A DNA stretch of 64,000 nt from positions 1 to 64,000 of the forward strand of contig CAYIHX010000016.1 of the NCBI GenBank assembly GCA_964363305.1. Direction: 5' to 3'. Both the position numbers and the translations under genes were made by a program. Under the pieces are notes generated by a model. It searched no databases. It had not been told where the DNA came from and was given only the letters and a program-made list of their open reading frames with translations. This DNA is from CAYIHX01 sp964363305 (lineage in GTDB: Bacteria; Bdellovibrionota; UBA1018). This document shows, piece by piece, positions 61,634 through 64,000 of this stretch (positions are counted from its first letter, which is position 1; every line of letters begins with the position of its first letter).

Positions 61634-62494
61634 ATGAATTTCGATCGTTCCATACGTCTTCTATCTTGTGTTGCCCTCTCCATCACTGCCGCCCTGGGGA
61701 GCGGTTGCGGAAAAAATCAGATCCTCCGGGATGTCTCCGCAAAGACTCAACAGAGCGAGGCCGGACATGTATCGGTCGAGATCACTTCCGTGTGGGATAC
61801 CGGGAACATCCGGGTTCCCGCTGTTACGCTGCCGATCCCAGACCCGAACCACCCCTCCATCACCATTGGTTCGGTCAGCCTCAAGGAGGTTTTTCCTTCT
61901 GGCGCCGAAATCTCCGTCGGACTCGATCTCACCGAACTGGCCGACGTTGATTCAGATGACGCCCTACTCCCGAACGGCACAACCATTCCGATCGGTGGAT
62001 TAGGCGATACGCCGGTGATCGGCCTCAAAGTGGGCGATACCGCCGCCCGTGCCTATTTCGCACTAGGAAGCGGCGTCGCCCTCATGGGATTCGCCATTCC
62101 CATCCGCGAATTCGATGGCCTCGGACGCAGCATGGGAAGAAGCAACGCCTTCATACCATTTCAATTCGGAGACGTCCGCGGGACCGGCGGACTCTTTAGC
62201 AGTCCCGATTCGGGCCAGACCGGCCCCGGCCTTTTCGTTGATATTGGGCCCCTCTTGCAGAGCCTGGCAAAACCAAAGCCTCCTTCTGTTGAGGGAATCG
62301 GCTCGACGAAAGGCGCGCTTTCCTCCGGCGCTCCCGACAATGGCGTCGAGCAGGTGCTAGCCGCCATGAATCGCGGACAACAACAGGCAAGCCCGCACTT
62401 CTACGAGCGAAAACTTTCGCGCCGTGCTGACGAGAACATGAAGCGCGGCCTGTACGAACTGCATCGCCGAGGGACCTCCATTCATCCCCGGTAA
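61634..62494 (+). CDS. Lipoprotein, unknown function
   Basis: 286 residues with GAGGTG upstream of the ATG. Signal with lipobox ALGSGC near residue 25. The mature part is rich in Gly, Pro and short strands (VTLPIPDPNHPSITIGSVSL, IGGLGDTPVIGLKVGD) and ends in an Arg/Lys-rich helix (RRADENMKRGLYELHRRG). No family was recognised. A strong hairpin follows. Confidence 0.65.
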   Translation: MNFDRSIRLLSCVALSITAALGSGCGKNQILRDVSAKTQQSEAGHVSVEITSVWDTGNIRVPAVTLPIPDPNHPSITIGSVSLKEVFPSGAEISVGLDLTELADVDSDDALLPNGTTIPIGGLGDTPVIGLKVGDTAARAYFALGSGVALMGFAIPIREFDGLGRSMGRSNAFIPFQFGDVRGTGGLFSSPDSGQTGPGLFVDIGPLLQSLAKPKPPSVEGIGSTKGALSSGAPDNGVEQVLAAMNRGQQQASPHFYERKLSRRADENMKRGLYELHRRGTSIHPR

Positions 62495-62507
62495 CCGGCT
62501 ACCCACG

Positions 62508-62538
62508 GCAGCCCCGAAGGTCCTTCCTTCGGGGCTGC
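62508..62538 (+). terminator. Strong hairpin after lipoprotein gene
   Basis: A perfect 13-bp G/C-rich stem (62508-62520 with 62526-62538), loop TCCTT, 13 bases past the stop. There is no T-run, so termination may need Rho or be partial. Confidence 0.7.
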
Positions 62539-62559
62539 TGATTACGATACAACCCCCGA

Positions 62560-63465
62560 ATGAACGACATCCCGCTCATCGAGGTGCGAAATCTTCGCAA
62601 AGAATTCAAAGGTGGCGTCAAAGCCGTAAACAACGTCAGCTTCAAAATTCGTGAAGGCATCTGCTTCGGCCTACTCGGACCGAACGGCGCAGGAAAGACC
62701 ACTACGATCGAAATGCTCGAGGGCATCACGCCTGCTTCGGGCGGAGAGGTCCTCTACCGAGGTAGACCCAGAACTCCTGACTTCAAAGAAAAGCTGGGGA
62801 TCCAGTTTCAGTCGACCGCGCTGCCGGACTTCCTCACCGTAAGAGAGGTTCTTCGTCTGTTTTCTACTTTCTACGAAGAGAACTCCGACATCAGTGAACT
62901 CATCCGACTCTGTAACCTTTCAGAATTCCTCGACCGCGACACCCACAAGCTCTCCGGCGGCCAAAGGCAGCGCGTGCTGCTTGCCCTGGCCTTGGTCAAT
63001 AATCCCGACGTCGTCTTTCTCGATGAGCCGACCACGGGTCTGGATCCGCAAGCGCGCAGAAACTTCTGGGCACTCGTCCAAGCCATCAAGGCAAAAAAGA
63101 AGACGCTCATCCTCACCACTCATTATATGGAGGAAGCCTACATCCTCTGCGACGAGATTATCATCATGGATCAGGGGAAAATCCTCATCGAAGGGCCTCC
63201 TGATCGGCTCCTGGGTGAACATTTTGAGGGAATCTCCGCCGAACTCCCCAGGCACGATCTTTCCGATAGCGCCTCAACGAGGTTGAAAGCCGCTGGTTTT
63301 ACGATCCTCGAACGGGAAGACAGGATCGAGATCCAGACCAGCTCGGTAGCCTCATTGATCGAGGTTCTTCAGCTTGCCGGCACCCCACTGGGTGGTCTAC
63401 GCATCCGCTCGCAAACTCTCGAAGACCTTTTCCTGAAACTGACCGGAAAGGAACTCCGCGGATGA
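62560..63465 (+). CDS. ABC transporter ATP-binding protein (DrrA/NatA-type exporter)
   Basis: 301 residues. Walker A GLLGPNGAGKTTT (about 38-50), Q-loop GIQFQST, signature KLSGGQRQRVLLA, Walker B VVFLDEPTTGLDPQAR, and switch histidine LTTHYMEEA. A C-terminal extension (about 230-300) resembles DUF4162 of DrrA-like exporters. It couples to the permease that starts inside its stop codon. Substrate unknown. Confidence 0.93.
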   Translation: MNDIPLIEVRNLRKEFKGGVKAVNNVSFKIREGICFGLLGPNGAGKTTTIEMLEGITPASGGEVLYRGRPRTPDFKEKLGIQFQSTALPDFLTVREVLRLFSTFYEENSDISELIRLCNLSEFLDRDTHKLSGGQRQRVLLALALVNNPDVVFLDEPTTGLDPQARRNFWALVQAIKAKKKTLILTTHYMEEAYILCDEIIIMDQGKILIEGPPDRLLGEHFEGISAELPRHDLSDSASTRLKAAGFTILEREDRIEIQTSSVASLIEVLQLAGTPLGGLRIRSQTLEDLFLKLTGKELRG

Positions 63466-64000
63466 TGTTCAAAAGAATGTTCGCGGTATTTGTCGCTCGA
63501 AATCTTGAATTCGTGCGCGATCGAGGTTCGCTCGCCTGGGCGGTGCTGTTCCCCGTTCTCGTCGTGTTTGGGTTTGCCTTCGCGTTCTCGGGCAAACCGA
63601 AGGATCTTTTCAAGGTCGGCATTCATGGGGAGCGCCCGAGCAATCACTCCTTCCTCGCCGTTCAGTACATTGAATGGATTGACTTCTCCAGCCTGGATAT
63701 CGCCGTTAGAAAACTCAAGCACCACCAGATCGACCTCCTTCTGTCCACCCGGCCCAATGGGCAGCCGGAACATTACTGGATCAATGAATCTTCTCCCCAA
63801 GGGTATTTGCTGGAGAAAATCCTCGGCCCCCATTCCGGTTTCACTAAAAAAACAGTACAGGGACGAGAGATTCGCTACGTTGATTGGCTCATCGCCGGGC
63901 TACTTGGCATGAACATCATGTTCGCCGCCTTATTCGGAGTGGGATATGTCATCGTCCGCTACCGGAAAACGGGTGTCCTCAAACGATTCAAAGCGACCCC
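63462..64000 (+). CDS. ABC-2-type transporter permease, 3' end cut by window edge
   Basis: Frame from ATG 63462 (ATGA overlap with the ATPase; a second ATG at 63465) runs open to the right edge, 179 residues seen. It has a first membrane helix (LAWAVLFPVLVVFGFAFAF), a large extracellular segment of about 110 residues, and a second helix (IAGLLGMNIMFAALFGVGYVI), the DrrB/NatB ABC-2 layout. With the ATPase it forms a drug, lipid or polysaccharide exporter. Confidence 0.85.
   Translation, partial: MMFKRMFAVFVARNLEFVRDRGSLAWAVLFPVLVVFGFAFAFSGKPKDLFKVGIHGERPSNHSFLAVQYIEWIDFSSLDIAVRKLKHHQIDLLLSTRPNGQPEHYWINESSPQGYLLEKILGPHSGFTKKTVQGREIRYVDWLIAGLLGMNIMFAALFGVGYVIVRYRKTGVLKRFKAT

Noticed and set aside
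1..64000. tRNA, rRNA, CRISPR arrays and complete insertion sequences
   Set aside because: None was recognised on reading; there are no regularly spaced repeats, and most gaps between genes are too short for them. A tRNAscan or Rfam search would settle small RNAs.

Overview
The window (64 kb, roughly 55-58% G+C, densely coded on both strands) comes from a flagellated Gram-negative bacterium. The outer membrane is shown by an LpxH-like hydrolase, TonB and a TonB-dependent receptor, many lipoproteins and several outer-membrane beta-barrels. Two flagellins, a FlaG-like protein, a LexA-ImuA-ImuB-DnaE2 cassette, TrmFO, an alternative-complex-III-type NrfD protein and many unassigned lipoproteins fit Bdellovibrionota/Oligoflexia or a related former deltaproteobacterial lineage. 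This placement is inference from gene content only.

Layout. 0-7.7 kb: a truncated secreted protein, a coiled-coil protein, a FlaG-like protein, an LpxH-like phosphatase, a truncated hemoglobin, two flagellins with sigma-28-type promoters and long leaders, and a MeaB GTPase. 7.7-12.1 kb: M48 protease, TonB, a ZnuD-like receptor and a Fur/Zur-type regulator. 12.1-20.6 kb: a lipoprotein divergent from a seven-gene run on the plus strand: outer-membrane protein, TPR lipoprotein, a membrane protein joining FliF-like periplasmic domains to a whole FliG-like cytoplasmic part, a cyclic-nucleotide-binding protein, MotA, MotB and a zinc-ribbon/SH3 protein. This is the most unusual system here: a possible rotary motor separate from the ordinary flagellum. 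20.6-35.5 kb: mostly housekeeping (DedA, XerC, TrmFO, EamA transporter, FecR-barrel protein, HAMP protein, lytic transglycosylase, a prs-pth-ychF-mrp operon, GST, MnmC-like methyltransferase, NhaP antiporter).

35.5-43.4 kb is accessory: a DUF4143-type ATPase behind an inverted repeat, a LysR/DUF192 pair, small lipoproteins, a probable toxin-antitoxin pair with a perfect palindrome at its start, secreted proteins of unknown role, and an HNH endonuclease remnant. 43.4-51.2 kb: lexA-imuA-imuB-dnaE2 and then urocanate hydratase. 51.2-59.3 kb: MORN lipoprotein, beta-barrel protein, Kef-type antiporter, orphan ActC/NrfD protein, PhoD-like phosphatase and a DksA-like protein that has lost most zinc cysteines. 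59.4-60.8 kb: a ribosomal-protein operon (bL31-bL33-uL24-bL28-bS18) whose bL31, bL33, bL28 and bS18 lack zinc-binding cysteine pairs. The end of the window holds a DoxX-like protein, a lipoprotein and an ABC exporter whose permease is cut by the window edge.

Two themes link distant genes. The Zur-like regulator, ZnuD-like receptor, cysteine-less ribosomal proteins and cysteine-poor DksA together suggest a zinc-sparing regulon. The flagellin/FlaG genes and the FliF/FliG-MotAB operon suggest two separately encoded motility modules. No rRNA, tRNA, CRISPR array or complete insertion sequence was recognised.
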